Source: Spirochaetaceae bacterium (GTDB taxonomy: Bacteria; Spirochaetota; Spirochaetia; CADAEX01). From it: a stretch of 64,000 nucleotides of DNA. Where the stretch lies: positions 29,116 to 93,115 of the forward strand of contig WQZP01000008.1 in assembly GCA_009780675.1 (NCBI GenBank), written 5' to 3'. The first letter of the stretch is position 1. Each line of letters opens with the position of its first letter. Shown piece after piece: positions 42,428-51,775 of this stretch. The translations under genes were made by a program, and so were the position numbers. Under the pieces are notes generated by a model. That model worked only from the letters and a program-made list of their open reading frames with translations. It ran no database searches and was not told the DNA's origin.

Positions 42428-43795
42428 ATGGAAGTATTTATAAATATAATAGTCGGGCTTTTAGGGCTTGGCATAGTAGTTTTTGTTCATGAAGCTGGCC
42501 ATTTTCTGGCTGCAAAATCCTTTGGGATAACAGTACAAGCTTTTTCAATTGGCTGGGGGAAAAAAATATTCTCTTTTAAAAAAGGAGAAACAGAATATCG
42601 TATTTCGTTGCTTCCTCTTGGTGGCTATTGTCAGCTTAAAGGAGATGAAGTTTTAAGAGAAGCTATTGAACAAAACAAAGACCGTATAGAAGCAGAAGAG
42701 GGGACTATTTTTTCCGTGGCTCCATGGAAAAGGATAGTTGTCTTTTTTTCAGGCCCCCTTATGAATCTTATATTTGCAATTGTTATTCTTTCTATAATTT
42801 GGTTTAATGGTTTTACTTATTTTAGCCCCGATAGTCGCATAATCCTGGCGTCCGATTATAATAACCAGGGAGAAGTTTTTCCAGCAGATATTGCAGGGCT
42901 TAGGTCTGGCGACAGAGTTATAGAAATTGATAATAGAACGATCCGTAATTATCAGCATATTAGGGAAATTGTTGCGCATAATGCAGAAAGGCGGATGGAT
43001 ATAGTTGTAGCCAGAGAAGAGCGGATAATTGGATTGGAAATAGAGCCCAGGCGGGACAGAAGAACAGGTGCAGGTGTAATCGGCGTCCTCCCCTGGATAG
43101 ATCCTGTTATTGCAAAAGTAGAGCCAGGGTCTCCGGCAGATTTAGCAGGGCTTATGCAGGGAGATTTAATAACCGAAGTTTCTGGAATTCCTGTTAATAA
43201 TCAGATGGATTTTCTTGGGGTGCTTGAACCAAGACCCGAAAGTGTGAATATAAGATTTATTAGAAACAGGGCAACACACTCTACATCACTTACACTGATT
43301 TATAATGAAGAAGGGCAGACAAATCTGGGATTTGGTTTTAGTGTTGATCAATATGAGACTCCACGATACTCATTGTTTGGCGCAGCAGTAAAGGGAGTGC
43401 AGGAGTCTTTTTCAATTGTTTTTGTTTCAATAAAAGGTTTAAGGACCATTTTTAGAGGAGACGTTGATATAAATCAAGCTGTTTCCGGACCGATCCGTAT
43501 AACCTATATGGTGGGAGAACTTGCAACAACAGCATTTGGTGAAAGTATCAGGACAGGACTAATAAGTTTTTTCCGGTTTCTATGCTTGATAAGTGTGGTA
43601 TTGTTTTTTATGAATCTTCTCCCAATACCTGCGCTTGATGGCGGACATATTATTTTTGCTTTATGCGAAACAATATTTAGAAGAAATTTCAAACCAAAAG
43701 TGATTTATCGTTATCAGATCGTAGGTTTTGTTTTTATAATTATGCTGTTGTTCTTCACCCTTTTTAACGATATACTTTTTTTTATAAGTAGATGA
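42428..43795 (+). CDS. rseP: Site-2 intramembrane metalloprotease RseP
   Basis: 455 residues. Zinc site His21-Glu22-x2-His25 in VFVHEAGHFLAAKSFG, and LLPIPALDGGHIIF near residue 405 with the third ligand Asp. Two PDZ-like regions (ADIAGLRSGDRVIEIDNRTI; EPGSPADLAGLMQGDLITEVSG) lie between, and four membrane helices are expected. It cleaves anti-sigma factors or remnant signal peptides in the membrane. Confidence 0.95.
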   Translation: MEVFINIIVGLLGLGIVVFVHEAGHFLAAKSFGITVQAFSIGWGKKIFSFKKGETEYRISLLPLGGYCQLKGDEVLREAIEQNKDRIEAEEGTIFSVAPWKRIVVFFSGPLMNLIFAIVILSIIWFNGFTYFSPDSRIILASDYNNQGEVFPADIAGLRSGDRVIEIDNRTIRNYQHIREIVAHNAERRMDIVVAREERIIGLEIEPRRDRRTGAGVIGVLPWIDPVIAKVEPGSPADLAGLMQGDLITEVSGIPVNNQMDFLGVLEPRPESVNIRFIRNRATHSTSLTLIYNEEGQTNLGFGFSVDQYETPRYSLFGAAVKGVQESFSIVFVSIKGLRTIFRGDVDINQAVSGPIRITYMVGELATTAFGESIRTGLISFFRFLCLISVVLFFMNLLPIPALDGGHIIFALCETIFRRNFKPKVIYRYQIVGFVFIIMLLFFTLFNDILFFISR

Positions 43796-43807
43796 TATGA
43801 GGCTAAT

Positions 43808-44476
43808 ATGAAAGTTATATTACCATGCCATTGCGGGCATAAATTTGAATATGAATATGCTGATGAAGTTGAAATAACACCAGAAGTATATTCCGATATT
43901 GTCAATGGAAATTTTATGATAGTAAACTGCGAAAAATGCGGGATAACTCTTAAACCAGAATATCCCGTAATGTTTACATATCCTTTACAAGAAAAACCTA
44001 TAAAAATTTTCCTTGTGCCGGAAATTCATCGGAACCCTTTTTTAGCGGGAAAATCTCAATATCTCTATAAAACTACAGACAGATTTGTTATTGGATTTAT
44101 GGAGCTTGTGGAAAAAATAGAAATATTTAAAGCAGGCTTTGATGATATTGTTATCGAAGGTATCAAATACTATATTCTTTCTAAAATTGAAAATGAAAAT
44201 GATTTGCAAAATGAGATTTTTATCTTTTTTAATGGGATTGAAAATGACAAGATGGTTTTCCGTATACATGGACTCAGAGAGGGCGAAGTAGGTATTCTTA
44301 ATGTTGATATTAATTTTTATGATATGACTTCTGAAAAAATTAAAGAATCAATAAATGAAGAACCTTTTAAAAGTTTTCTTATTCCTCCATATATCTCTAT
44401 TTTAAAAATTTATAGAGAGTATACTGACAATCTATCAGATGAAGGTCAACCAATTGATAATCCTTCAAAGGAATAA
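43808..44476 (+). CDS. CpXC-domain protein
   Basis: 222 residues. The N-terminal ~60 residues hold a zinc-ribbon-like domain with CHCGHKFEYEYADEV and VNCEKCGITLKPEYPVMF, the CpXC pattern. The rest is a mixed alpha/beta region with no motif. It lies 12 bp after rseP with GAGG before ATG, so it may be the last gene of the operon. Function unknown. Confidence 0.75.
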   Translation: MKVILPCHCGHKFEYEYADEVEITPEVYSDIVNGNFMIVNCEKCGITLKPEYPVMFTYPLQEKPIKIFLVPEIHRNPFLAGKSQYLYKTTDRFVIGFMELVEKIEIFKAGFDDIVIEGIKYYILSKIENENDLQNEIFIFFNGIENDKMVFRIHGLREGEVGILNVDINFYDMTSEKIKESINEEPFKSFLIPPYISILKIYREYTDNLSDEGQPIDNPSKE

Positions 44477-44487
44477 GATTTAACAAG

Positions 44488-44775
44488 TTAGTTATGAGAA
44501 GGGTTATCCTTGATTTTTTGTATTGCAAATTTTACTGCTTGATCAAGAGATTCCAGATATTTTTCATCAGGAACAGTTGTATATAGCGAGCCTTTTAGAG
44601 AGGTTTTGTAAAGGGGTTTTATACTATTAAGGGCAAGTCCTATAGTATCAAGAACACACTCCTGACAATCACAAATCGTATTATCTTTTTGCATATATTT
44701 TGCAAGAGATTTTTTTACAAGTTCTTCTGCTTCATTTACAAGGTACTCAAAATTATATGTTTCATTTAAATCCAT
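44488..44775 (-). CDS. ComFB-like late competence family protein
   Basis: 95 residues. VNEAEELVKKSLAKYMQKDNTICDCQECVLDTIGLALNSIKPLYKTSLKG has the C-x-C-x2-C, D-x3-LALN-x3-P-x-Y pattern of ComFB, which in some bacteria binds zinc or cyclic di-nucleotides. I choose ATG 44775, preceded by GGAGAG; a GTG four codons upstream is less likely. It follows dnaB on the same strand by 78 bp. Confidence 0.75.
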   Translation of the reverse strand: MDLNETYNFEYLVNEAEELVKKSLAKYMQKDNTICDCQECVLDTIGLALNSIKPLYKTSLKGSLYTTVPDEKYLESLDQAVKFAIQKIKDNPSHN

Positions 44776-44853
44776 TTTTCTCTCCACTTTTATTATACTC
44801 AGACTATTTTAATCAAAAATTAGATAATAGTCATTATTATTATAATCGCTTTT

Positions 44854-46197
44854 TTAGTTTTCACCATCATTTTTTGATTCAAACCTTGTATATTTTGGAA
44901 TAAAAACCATTTGTATTTCACCAATAGGACCATTTCTCTGCTTTGCAATAATTACCTCTGTATCAATAGCCCCAGTATTATCAGGTTTTGCATCATCATC
45001 TTTGTTTCTCTCCCTGTGAAGAAAAACTACAAGGTCTGCATCCTGTTCTATAGAGCCTGATTCGCGCAAGTCCGCAAGCGTTGGTTTTTTCCCTTCTGTT
45101 TCACGTTTTACCTGAGAAAGGACTACTACCGGAATATCAAGCTCTCTTGCAAGCGCCTTTAATGATCTTGAAATTTCCGCAATTTGTTCATGTCTTGGGA
45201 TTGTTCTGTTTTCAGCCTGGATGAGTGTAAGATAATCAACAAAAATAACTTTTACCCCATGCTGCCTTATCATTTTTCTGGCAAGAGCCCTAAGGTCAAG
45301 TATTTTTAAATCAGAAACAGATGTCAGGTAAAGAGGAGCTTCATAGATATCACCAACTGCATCATGTATCTTGCTTATTTGAAGTTCCGAAAGCATCCCT
45401 GCTCTTATTAAATTACTTGCGATTCTTGCTTCGGAAGATATAAGCCTCTCCATTATTGCCTGTTCAGACATTTCCAGCGAAAAAAAGCCAACAGGAATTT
45501 TATGCCTTATAGCTATGTTGGAGGCCATTGAAAGCGCAAGAGCTGTTTTTCCTATAGAAGGTCTTGCTCCAATAACTATGAATTCCGACCGCTGAAATCC
45601 ATTTGTAATTTTATCCAGATCACTAAATCCCGAAGGTATCCCTGTGCATGAGTCTCCGGAAGTTATTAGCCTCTGGATCGCTTCCATTGCGCCTGGAAGA
45701 AGTTCTTTTAACGATTTATAACTGCTGGTAGACCTTTTTTCTATGATCTCAAAAATAAGTTTTTCTGCTTCTTCAAGAACATATGCAGTTTCTGTTGTAT
45801 CATCAAAAGCGCCGGAAATAATTTCTCCGGATATTTTAATAAGTCCGCGCCTAACGCTATTTTCCTGTACGATTTTTGAATAGTATTCGACATTTGCACT
45901 GCTTGGAACTTCGGAAGTGAGGGAAGAGATATAGGAAGCCCCCCCACATTCATCAAGTTTGCCGTTATTGCGTAGTTGCTGCACCACAGTAAGGATATCA
46001 ATATTCTCACTTTTTTCGGAGAGGTCGAGTATTGCGCTAAAAATTGTTTTGTGACTGTTTTTATAAAAATCATCCGGCCGCAGATACATTACAACAGCAT
46101 CTATTGCATCCGGATTTATCAATATTGCCCCAAGTGTCGCTTTTTCCGCTTCAAGATTATGAGGAGGTATTTTATCTTTTAAAGGCGCCTGGGACAT
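44854..46197 (-). CDS. dnaB: Replicative DNA helicase DnaB
   Basis: 447 residues: N-terminal primase-interacting domain (PPHNLEAEKATLGAILINPDAIDAV), linker, and a RecA-like motor with Walker A GARPSIGKTALALSMA, Walker B VKVIFVDYLTLIQ, and LSQVKRETEGKKPTLADLRESGSIEQDADLVVFLHRE near the end. It unwinds DNA at the replication fork. It is the last core gene of the rpsF-ssb-rpsR-(DUF2232)-rplI-dnaB group, an order that I know from treponemes. Confidence 0.97.
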   Translation of the reverse strand: MSQAPLKDKIPPHNLEAEKATLGAILINPDAIDAVVMYLRPDDFYKNSHKTIFSAILDLSEKSENIDILTVVQQLRNNGKLDECGGASYISSLTSEVPSSANVEYYSKIVQENSVRRGLIKISGEIISGAFDDTTETAYVLEEAEKLIFEIIEKRSTSSYKSLKELLPGAMEAIQRLITSGDSCTGIPSGFSDLDKITNGFQRSEFIVIGARPSIGKTALALSMASNIAIRHKIPVGFFSLEMSEQAIMERLISSEARIASNLIRAGMLSELQISKIHDAVGDIYEAPLYLTSVSDLKILDLRALARKMIRQHGVKVIFVDYLTLIQAENRTIPRHEQIAEISRSLKALARELDIPVVVLSQVKRETEGKKPTLADLRESGSIEQDADLVVFLHRERNKDDDAKPDNTGAIDTEVIIAKQRNGPIGEIQMVFIPKYTRFESKNDGEN

Positions 46198-46205
46198 TTA
46201 TCAAA

Positions 46206-46685
46206 TTACTTTTTTTCAACTTCTGCAGACTCAGAAGCAGCAACAGTTATTTTCAACATTGCACTCTGATTCCCATATAGTTTTACTTTAATGTTATAGT
46301 TGCCAACCATTTTGATATTATTTTCAGGTACTTCTATTTTTTTCTTTTCAACACTAATACCTTCTTTTGCCAAAGCATCTGCAATTACAGAATTATTTAC
46401 AGATCCAAAAAGCTTGCCTGATTCTCCTGCAGGCATTGCTATAGAAAGCCCTTCAAGAGACTCAATCTTTTCTTTAAGTCCAAGAGCCTGTTGTTTCTTT
46501 TCTTCTTTTTTCTTTGTTATGAGGTCTTTTTTCTGTGCAAAAATATTAATATATTTTTTTGTATAAGGAACTGCCATACCTTGAGGAATAAGATAGTTTC
46601 TGCCATATCCATTGGCAACTGATTTTACATCCCCTTCTTCTCCAAGATTTGCAACATCCTGATTAAGAATTATTTTCATTGTCAT
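46206..46685 (-). CDS. rplI: 50S ribosomal protein L9
   Basis: 159 residues. KIILNQDVANLGEEGDVKSVANGYGRNYLIPQGMAVPYT is the conserved N-terminal rRNA-binding domain; a long connecting helix (AQKKDLITKKKEEKKQQALG) leads to the C-terminal domain (GKLFGSVNNSVIADAL). GGGAG lies 7 bases before the first ATG; a second ATG is two codons on. It starts inside the end of the DUF2232 gene and is 8 bp from dnaB. Confidence 0.96.
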   Translation of the reverse strand: MTMKIILNQDVANLGEEGDVKSVANGYGRNYLIPQGMAVPYTKKYINIFAQKKDLITKKKEEKKQQALGLKEKIESLEGLSIAMPAGESGKLFGSVNNSVIADALAKEGISVEKKKIEVPENNIKMVGNYNIKVKLYGNQSAMLKITVAASESAEVEKK

Positions 46686-47688
46686 ATTTTTTCTCCCTAA
46701 TATTCTTATAATTTATCCATATTTCCGATACACCAAGTCCTGGCACTGCAACAAGCACTATAAAGTTTAAACCTGGCTGTAATAAAAACAGCAAGAGTGA
46801 AACATAAATAAGCACTCTAAAAAATCTTGGAACATTCAATGCTAAAAACAAACTTTGAATTATCCCAATACCCCGCAGCCCATAAAGTGTAATTATTATA
46901 AGCAGCATATTCCATCCAATATAGCCTAAAAAACCAAGACCTACTCTATGGTCAAGAACTACGGTTGTTAGTGCTATTATCAAAGGCCAAACTATAAATT
47001 GCGGAATAGAAAGCGTTTTAAGACTAACGTTGTTACTCAACTTGCCATCTATAATTTTCATGCTGCCTAGCCACCAGCTTGCTGAAAGCAAAATAAAATA
47101 CAAAAAAAGATAACTACGCATTATAGCTACTTTTATAGTATTATATACAGTTTCAGCATCAACAGTTTTTAATATTGCAACAATATCCAAAGTTTCGTTG
47201 CCCGATCTTTCGCCAAAAGTGCGAATCGTCCCTTCAAGAAAAACAGCAATCTGACTTTTATAAAAATCCTGAAAAACTGTTGAATTATAGGTCAAAAGAA
47301 CAGGAATCCCAATAAAAAAAGCTCCTATTGTTACAATAACCAGCTTTTTAAGCATTCTTGGATTTCCCTGCCAATTATAATTAATATACAAAAACCCCAA
47401 AAGCATTATTATTACTACTAAAACTTCTGAAAAAATTATTCCGCTTCTTAACGCAAATATTTCAACCCTGTTTGTTCTGAAAAAACAAGCAATCAAAGTT
47501 ATTGCGCTAACAATAACTGCTGCCTGCATCATTTGCAGAAAGCCTTTTCTATTTCTAAGAAGTTGAAGAGGAATAAGAAAAAAGATGAAAAAGTAAACGG
47601 ACTGATAAAGAAATACAGAGATTAATGAAAAAATTATTACTTCTTTCTCTATTTTTTTAAAAGTATCCGGAAATTTTTCTACTTCCAT
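46663..47688 (-). CDS. DUF2232 / YybS-like membrane protein
   Basis: 341 residues with about eight to nine hydrophobic helices and a C-terminal end with LQPGLNFIVLVAVPGLGVSEIWINYKNIREK. DUF2232 proteins often lie beside rpsR, ssb or rplI, as here. Function unknown. It overlaps rplI by 23 bases. Confidence 0.75.
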   Translation of the reverse strand: MEVEKFPDTFKKIEKEVIIFSLISVFLYQSVYFFIFFLIPLQLLRNRKGFLQMMQAAVIVSAITLIACFFRTNRVEIFALRSGIIFSEVLVVIIMLLGFLYINYNWQGNPRMLKKLVIVTIGAFFIGIPVLLTYNSTVFQDFYKSQIAVFLEGTIRTFGERSGNETLDIVAILKTVDAETVYNTIKVAIMRSYLFLYFILLSASWWLGSMKIIDGKLSNNVSLKTLSIPQFIVWPLIIALTTVVLDHRVGLGFLGYIGWNMLLIIITLYGLRGIGIIQSLFLALNVPRFFRVLIYVSLLLFLLQPGLNFIVLVAVPGLGVSEIWINYKNIREKKYDNENNS

Positions 47689-47712
47689 TTCTTAATTCCC
47701 TGTGAATAATGC

Positions 47713-48039
47713 TTAGTTTTTTACAAAAGGCAAATACGCAAGGACTCTTGCTCTTTTTATTGCTGTTGTAAGAGCTCTTTGATGCTTTGCGCATGTTCCT
47801 GTAATTCTTCTTGGCAGTATTTTTCCTCTTTCAGTAACAAACCGCCTTAGCATCTCATAATTTTTATAATCAGCAACATTTTTTTGGTCGCAAAACTTGC
47901 ATATTTTTCTTTTAAATACAGGTTTTGTTTTGCCTTTTGAGCCACCCATTTTCTGCTCATGCTCATCATCATAAGCCATATCAATATCTTTTTTATCAAA
48001 ATTGTCATTATCAATTTTTTCTTTAAAGTCGTCTGACAT
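47713..48039 (-). CDS. rpsR: 30S ribosomal protein S18 with an acidic N-terminal extension
   Basis: 108 residues. The core ([64 protein letters not shown]) is a full S18 that pairs with S6. About 30 extra residues precede it ([24 protein letters not shown]), and C-x2-C remains. It is 17 bp after ssb. Confidence 0.96.
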   Translation of the reverse strand: MSDDFKEKIDNDNFDKKDIDMAYDDEHEQKMGGSKGKTKPVFKRKICKFCDQKNVADYKNYEMLRRFVTERGKILPRRITGTCAKHQRALTTAIKRARVLAYLPFVKN

Positions 48040-48056
48040 ATTCTTTACTCCTTAAT

Positions 48057-48557
48057 TTAGAATGGAATCCCGTCATCATCAAATTGACCGGGTTCTTCAA
48101 AAGATTCTTTTTCATATTTTTCAAACGGAACAGATTTTCCCTGAGGCTGCATTTGACTTCTTTCTTGTCTGGAAAAATTATTGCCGCTGCCATTTGATTG
48201 CGCGGAAGATTGTGCGTTGCCACCTCCTGCGCCACTGCCTCCAAGAAGCTGGATATTAGCTGCATGGATCTCAACTCTGCTTCTGTTCTGTCCGTCTTGT
48301 TCCCATCTGCTCTGTCTAAGCTCGCCATCTATAGCGACCTGTTTGCCTTTTGCAAGATATTTGCTTAAAGCTTCTGCTACTTTTCCCCACAACACGATGT
48401 CAAAATAGTTTACCTCTTCATCCCATTGATCACCGCTTTTTTTACCTCTATTTACTGCTACGGAAAATTTGGCAACAGGTGTGCCTGATGATGTAAATCT
48501 AAGCTCAGCATCTCTTGTCAGTCTGCCAACAAGAAAAACTCTATTAATATCTGTCAT
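48057..48557 (-). CDS. ssb: Single-stranded DNA-binding protein
   Basis: 166 residues. An N-terminal OB fold (DINRVFLVGRLTRDAELRFTSSGTPVAKFSVAVNRG, residues 3-38, to ~110) is followed by a Gly/Gln/Ser-rich linker and the acidic tip DDDGIPF, the docking site for replication and repair proteins. It lies between rpsF and rpsR as in many bacteria. Confidence 0.97.
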   Translation of the reverse strand: MTDINRVFLVGRLTRDAELRFTSSGTPVAKFSVAVNRGKKSGDQWDEEVNYFDIVLWGKVAEALSKYLAKGKQVAIDGELRQSRWEQDGQNRSRVEIHAANIQLLGGSGAGGGNAQSSAQSNGSGNNFSRQERSQMQPQGKSVPFEKYEKESFEEPGQFDDDGIPF

Positions 48558-48577
48558 ATTGAATCCCTGTAATAATG

Positions 48578-48856
48578 TTATTCAATATTTACAAATAGAA
48601 ATTTCAGAATATCTGAGTTCATTCTTATTTCTTTTTCTGTTTCATTAAGTTTTGATGGTTCAAATTCAAGTTCATAGAAAAAGTAGCGTCCTTTAGACTG
48701 CTTCTTTACTTCGTATGCCAGAAGCTGTTCCCCATGGTCTTCTTCTTTAAGAATTTTTGCAGATTTACTTTCAAGAATGTTTTTTACGAATTCTTTGGCC
48801 TTGCTCATTTTATCTTCTTCTATCCTGAAGATAAATGTAGCTTCATATTTTCTCAT
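48578..48856 (-). CDS. rpsF: 30S ribosomal protein S6
   Basis: 92 residues, MRKYEATFIFRIEEDKMSKAKEFVKNIL...LLAYEVKKQSKGRYFFYELEF, a compact S6 fold. It binds 16S rRNA together with S18, encoded two genes later. It is first in its operon; GGAGG precedes the ATG, and a promoter is seen at 48914-48943. Confidence 0.96.
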   Translation of the reverse strand: MRKYEATFIFRIEEDKMSKAKEFVKNILESKSAKILKEEDHGEQLLAYEVKKQSKGRYFFYELEFEPSKLNETEKEIRMNSDILKFLFVNIE

Positions 48857-48913
48857 GATTCCTCCTTTTGGTCATTAGATCCTTGCTCACAGCAGGATAA
48901 AGAGGCCTGTGAG

Positions 48914-48943
48914 AATCTATCATATTTATACTGATGGTGTCAA
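48914..48943 (-). promoter_or_regulatory. Promoter of the rpsF-ssb-rpsR operon
   Basis: On the minus strand TTGACA (48938-48943), 18-base spacer, TAGATT (48914-48919). A CTCACAG/CTGTGAG inverted repeat (48886-48913) directly follows the -10 box and overlaps the start of the RNA. Confidence 0.6.
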
Positions 48944-49060
48944 TAAGCAGCTCTATATTTGGTGTTTTTCAAAACAAGGCATCAAATACAAGGAGAAATT
49001 CAAAAATTTTAACCAAAAACCACATATTTCTGGGAATGCTTTGCCTAAAATACCACTTTT

Positions 49061-49774
49061 CTAGCGCCTTCTTCTGTTACGCAGCAGCAGAAGTCTTAGA
49101 AAGCTCGCGCAATTGGTAAGTAAACTTGCAAAGTAGGTCATGGCCGCTGCATTAAGCGCCTTTTTCGCACCACTCAACTCTTCTTTAGTAAGCATATTGT
49201 TGTTACGCAGTATGATCAATGCCCGTGACGAGGCGTTTAATTCTGCTGGCAAGGTGAGTAGGGAAAATAGAACTGCACCGGAAAACAGCAAAATTCCAAT
49301 ATCCAGCAGTGGGCCAAAACCAAAGATAATCCCGCCCATCGCAAGATAGGGGCCATACTTTGAACCAAAGTTGGAAAGTGGCCGAATAAAATTGCGTAAT
49401 CCCATCAGCTTGTACTTGCTGGCGTACTGTATGGCATGCCCTGCTTCGTGGGCTGCTACTGCTACTGCGCTGATTGAGGTCTTATTAAAAACCGGTTCTG
49501 AAAGTGATATCCATTTTAATTCTTTTCCATCCTGTGATCTGCCTCGGCCGTAATGATCGCTCCATGTTCCTGCTACTGGTTTTATTGGCACATCATCGAT
49601 GTTATTCAGTTTTAACATTTGTGCTGCCACATCCCGGCCAGTGAGCCCTTTTTTGTTAGCAACCCCTGAATACTTTTTTAATGTTGAGCTCATTCGCATC
49701 TGTATAAGTCCGGAAAACGCAATAGCTGGCACAACTAAGAGCAGGTAATAGTTGTCAACAAAAGGTACTAGCAT
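49061..49774 (-). CDS. YugP-type neutral zinc metallopeptidase (DUF/peptidase_M membrane family)
   Basis: 237 residues with N- and C-terminal membrane helices and the zinc site AVAAHEAGHAIQYA (HExxH) near residue 115. GVANKKGLTGRDVAAQMLKLNNIDDV and the LSEPVFNKTSISAVAVA segment mark the YugP family. The start at 49774 follows GGAG; a start four codons upstream lacks one. It ends in RRRR. The substrate is unknown. Confidence 0.88.
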   Translation of the reverse strand: MLVPFVDNYYLLLVVPAIAFSGLIQMRMSSTLKKYSGVANKKGLTGRDVAAQMLKLNNIDDVPIKPVAGTWSDHYGRGRSQDGKELKWISLSEPVFNKTSISAVAVAAHEAGHAIQYASKYKLMGLRNFIRPLSNFGSKYGPYLAMGGIIFGFGPLLDIGILLFSGAVLFSLLTLPAELNASSRALIILRNNNMLTKEELSGAKKALNAAAMTYFASLLTNCASFLRLLLLRNRRRR

Positions 49775-49841
49775 AACACACTCCACAATTATATATAATT
49801 CGCAAATTATAAGCTATTTTTATGGATACAGCAAGGGTGAT

Positions 49842-49869
49842 TAACCGTACAGGCAAAGCTGTACGGTTA
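49842..49869. terminator. 11-bp hairpin between the TMEM43-like and YugP genes
   Basis: TAACCGTACAG, six-base loop, CTGTACGGTTA. It lies just below the stop of the TMEM43-like gene; no T-run follows on that strand, so termination would be imperfect. Confidence 0.5.
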
Positions 49870-49877
49870 GTTAAAAA

Positions 49878-51092
49878 TTACGTGATTGGCACGGAATTAG
49901 CTGCTGTCTCTTTTTTCTTTTTCCCCCGGTAAACACCAAAGCCAATAAGTGCTCCGACCAATGCAAGTACAAAAAGCAATGCAATTAAACTATTAAGGAT
50001 ATTTGCAACCACTATGACAACTAATGACAAGACAAGCGAAAAAATTATTGCAATAAGAAAGGTAATCTTTCCTGTAATCATCTTGATGAGAGGAATAATT
50101 CTTGCAATAGCCTGAATTGGTCCGAATAGCATTGTAAAACCTACAAGCATAATAGCATAACCAACAATCCTCAAAATTAATGTCAAAGTTCTATTTTCGG
50201 AATCAAGGATTGAAATTACCTGATTGATTGTAGGGGCATTAAAAAATCTGTAAATAGTTGATGAAGTTTTTATAAGCCCGGTGCTTCTGAAATCAAGCTG
50301 TTCTATTTGTTGCCCATTTAGTCTTCCAAGCGCAATACCATCGGTGTTGTTTTCTATATACCAATAGCTAATACGATAATCTCCCACAGCAGGCGCGGTT
50401 ATTGCCCTGTCGTATTCGTAAATATAACCTTCATTAAAAACCAAACCAGCAGCAATAGTTGTAGCAGTTGGTATGAATTGGGTATATGCACCCCTTAATG
50501 TAATGTTGCTGCCCAAATTAAATCCAGCGATGGTAAGGTCATTGGCAACCCGGGAAAATCTTGTGAAGCCAGGTTTCTCTGCAGGGTTTTCCGGCGCATT
50601 CTGCCCTCTAAACTGCGATGAGTTTGGTGTAGAGGTTGACCACTTTAAATTATACTCATAGGTGATAATTGTTTCTGTTCCGCCACCTAGCCTGTCACGT
50701 TCGGTCCTGTGTTCTTCTTCAACCCAGACCCACCTTTCGATAACACGTTCAAGGGCAATAAATTCTTTATTTAAATCTGCGCTAAGGAACTGGTCAAGAC
50801 CAACCTGCGTTCCTGTCAATGCACCCCTGACCCAAACTGCCTGGTTTTGAAGAGCTGATGAGTTTGCTGGTGTTAATTCGGTCGCCATCCTTGCTGCATC
50901 AGCAGGATTAGGGCGTACTTCGTTCCAAAACAAAAGAAAACACGATCCAAAAATAAAAAGAATTCCGATAAACACGCCAATAATAGAATTAAGAAAATTT
51001 CTGAAAAACCCTTGCCTCTGGACCACTTGTCCGCTGTTGCCCATACCAGAGCCACCAATATTTCTGGCAGACCTACCTAGATTCGACCTCAT
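49878..51092 (-). CDS. TMEM43-family membrane protein
   Basis: 404 residues. One helix near residue 35-55 (FLNSIIGVFIGILFIFGSCFLLFWNEVRP), a long soluble domain, and three helices at the C-terminus (~290-395). GALTGTQVGLDQFLS, the YNLKWSTSTPNSSQFRGQNAPENP segment and RISYWYIEN match the TMEM43/LUMA pattern known from eukaryotes and some bacteria. The bacterial function is unknown; an envelope or membrane-organising role is a guess. N-terminal ~25 residues are Gly/Arg/Asn-rich. Confidence 0.75.
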   Translation of the reverse strand: MRSNLGRSARNIGGSGMGNSGQVVQRQGFFRNFLNSIIGVFIGILFIFGSCFLLFWNEVRPNPADAARMATELTPANSSALQNQAVWVRGALTGTQVGLDQFLSADLNKEFIALERVIERWVWVEEEHRTERDRLGGGTETIITYEYNLKWSTSTPNSSQFRGQNAPENPAEKPGFTRFSRVANDLTIAGFNLGSNITLRGAYTQFIPTATTIAAGLVFNEGYIYEYDRAITAPAVGDYRISYWYIENNTDGIALGRLNGQQIEQLDFRSTGLIKTSSTIYRFFNAPTINQVISILDSENRTLTLILRIVGYAIMLVGFTMLFGPIQAIARIIPLIKMITGKITFLIAIIFSLVLSLVVIVVANILNSLIALLFVLALVGALIGFGVYRGKKKKETAANSVPIT

Positions 51093-51186
51093 AAAACTAC
51101 CCCCAATTCTGAATTTATTGCTTTTTTACACTATAATACGAAGATTGCTCCATTTTTTGACTTAGTATTGGAAGGACAAAAAATAC

Positions 51187-51636
51187 TTACCAATACTCCA
51201 TTATCCTTTTTGTCTTCTCTACAATTTCTATCATCTCCTTAATAGGGTCTTCTTGATTAACAACCGGAATCCATATTTTTCCCTCATACTCTTCTGGTGT
51301 CCTCGAAAAAAGATAACAGTTATTATATTTCTTTAGTATTTCTGGTTCTCGGTTGTTAATCCATTTTCTATCTCGTATTGGTTGTGTCCCGGAACTCTCC
51401 CAAACAACTTGCCAAATTCTGGGACCACCATTTACCTGGTGCTTTCTGAAATGAGGGAGAAACCACACGCCATTTTTTCTCTCTGTTTCAATATAATCCC
51501 CGCAAATATTTCTCATTTTAAAGCCAGCATCTTCAAATGCTTTTTTTACTTTAGACAATTCGATTGAAAATTCAGTATTAGAATTTTGTTTTCCCTTTGC
51601 GTTTCTTGTTTCTTTTAATTCATTACTTTTTCGCAT
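51187..51636 (-). CDS. Hypothetical protein sharing a promoter-like block with the phosphatase gene
   Basis: 149 residues, charged N-terminus, then VKKAFEDAGFKMRNICGDYIETERKNGVWFLPHFRKHQVNGGPRIWQVVWESSG and a mixed alpha/beta remainder. No family is recognised. What is odd lies upstream: 51666-51712 repeats the block found before the phosphatase gene at 56842. This suggests common control with that cluster. Confidence 0.6.
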   Translation of the reverse strand: MRKSNELKETRNAKGKQNSNTEFSIELSKVKKAFEDAGFKMRNICGDYIETERKNGVWFLPHFRKHQVNGGPRIWQVVWESSGTQPIRDRKWINNREPEILKKYNNCYLFSRTPEEYEGKIWIPVVNQEDPIKEMIEIVEKTKRIMEYW

Positions 51637-51665
51637 AATTTTCTCTAATTGTTTATTTTTTACAT

Positions 51666-51712
51666 CCTCTTTGTCTCTTTTATAAAATGATCAAAAAATA
51701 TTTATACTGCAA
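51666..51712 (-). repeat. Promoter-like block, copy 1
   Basis: Contains CCTCTTTGTCTCT (51666-51678) and the 20-mer at 51693-51712 that reads TTGCAGTATAAATATTTTTT on the minus strand. Both pieces recur at 56852-56900 with similar spacing (14 and 16 bases). Confidence 0.7.
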
Positions 51713-51775
51713 CCTTCTCTATTCTTATCTATCAATATTTAATATTATATCATAAAGAGGTAAATAGGCGAACAG

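Noticed and set aside
48886..48913. S6:S18-type autoregulatory leader hairpin before rpsF
   Set aside because: The inverted repeat overlaps the predicted start of transcription, so the hairpin would not be complete in the RNA.
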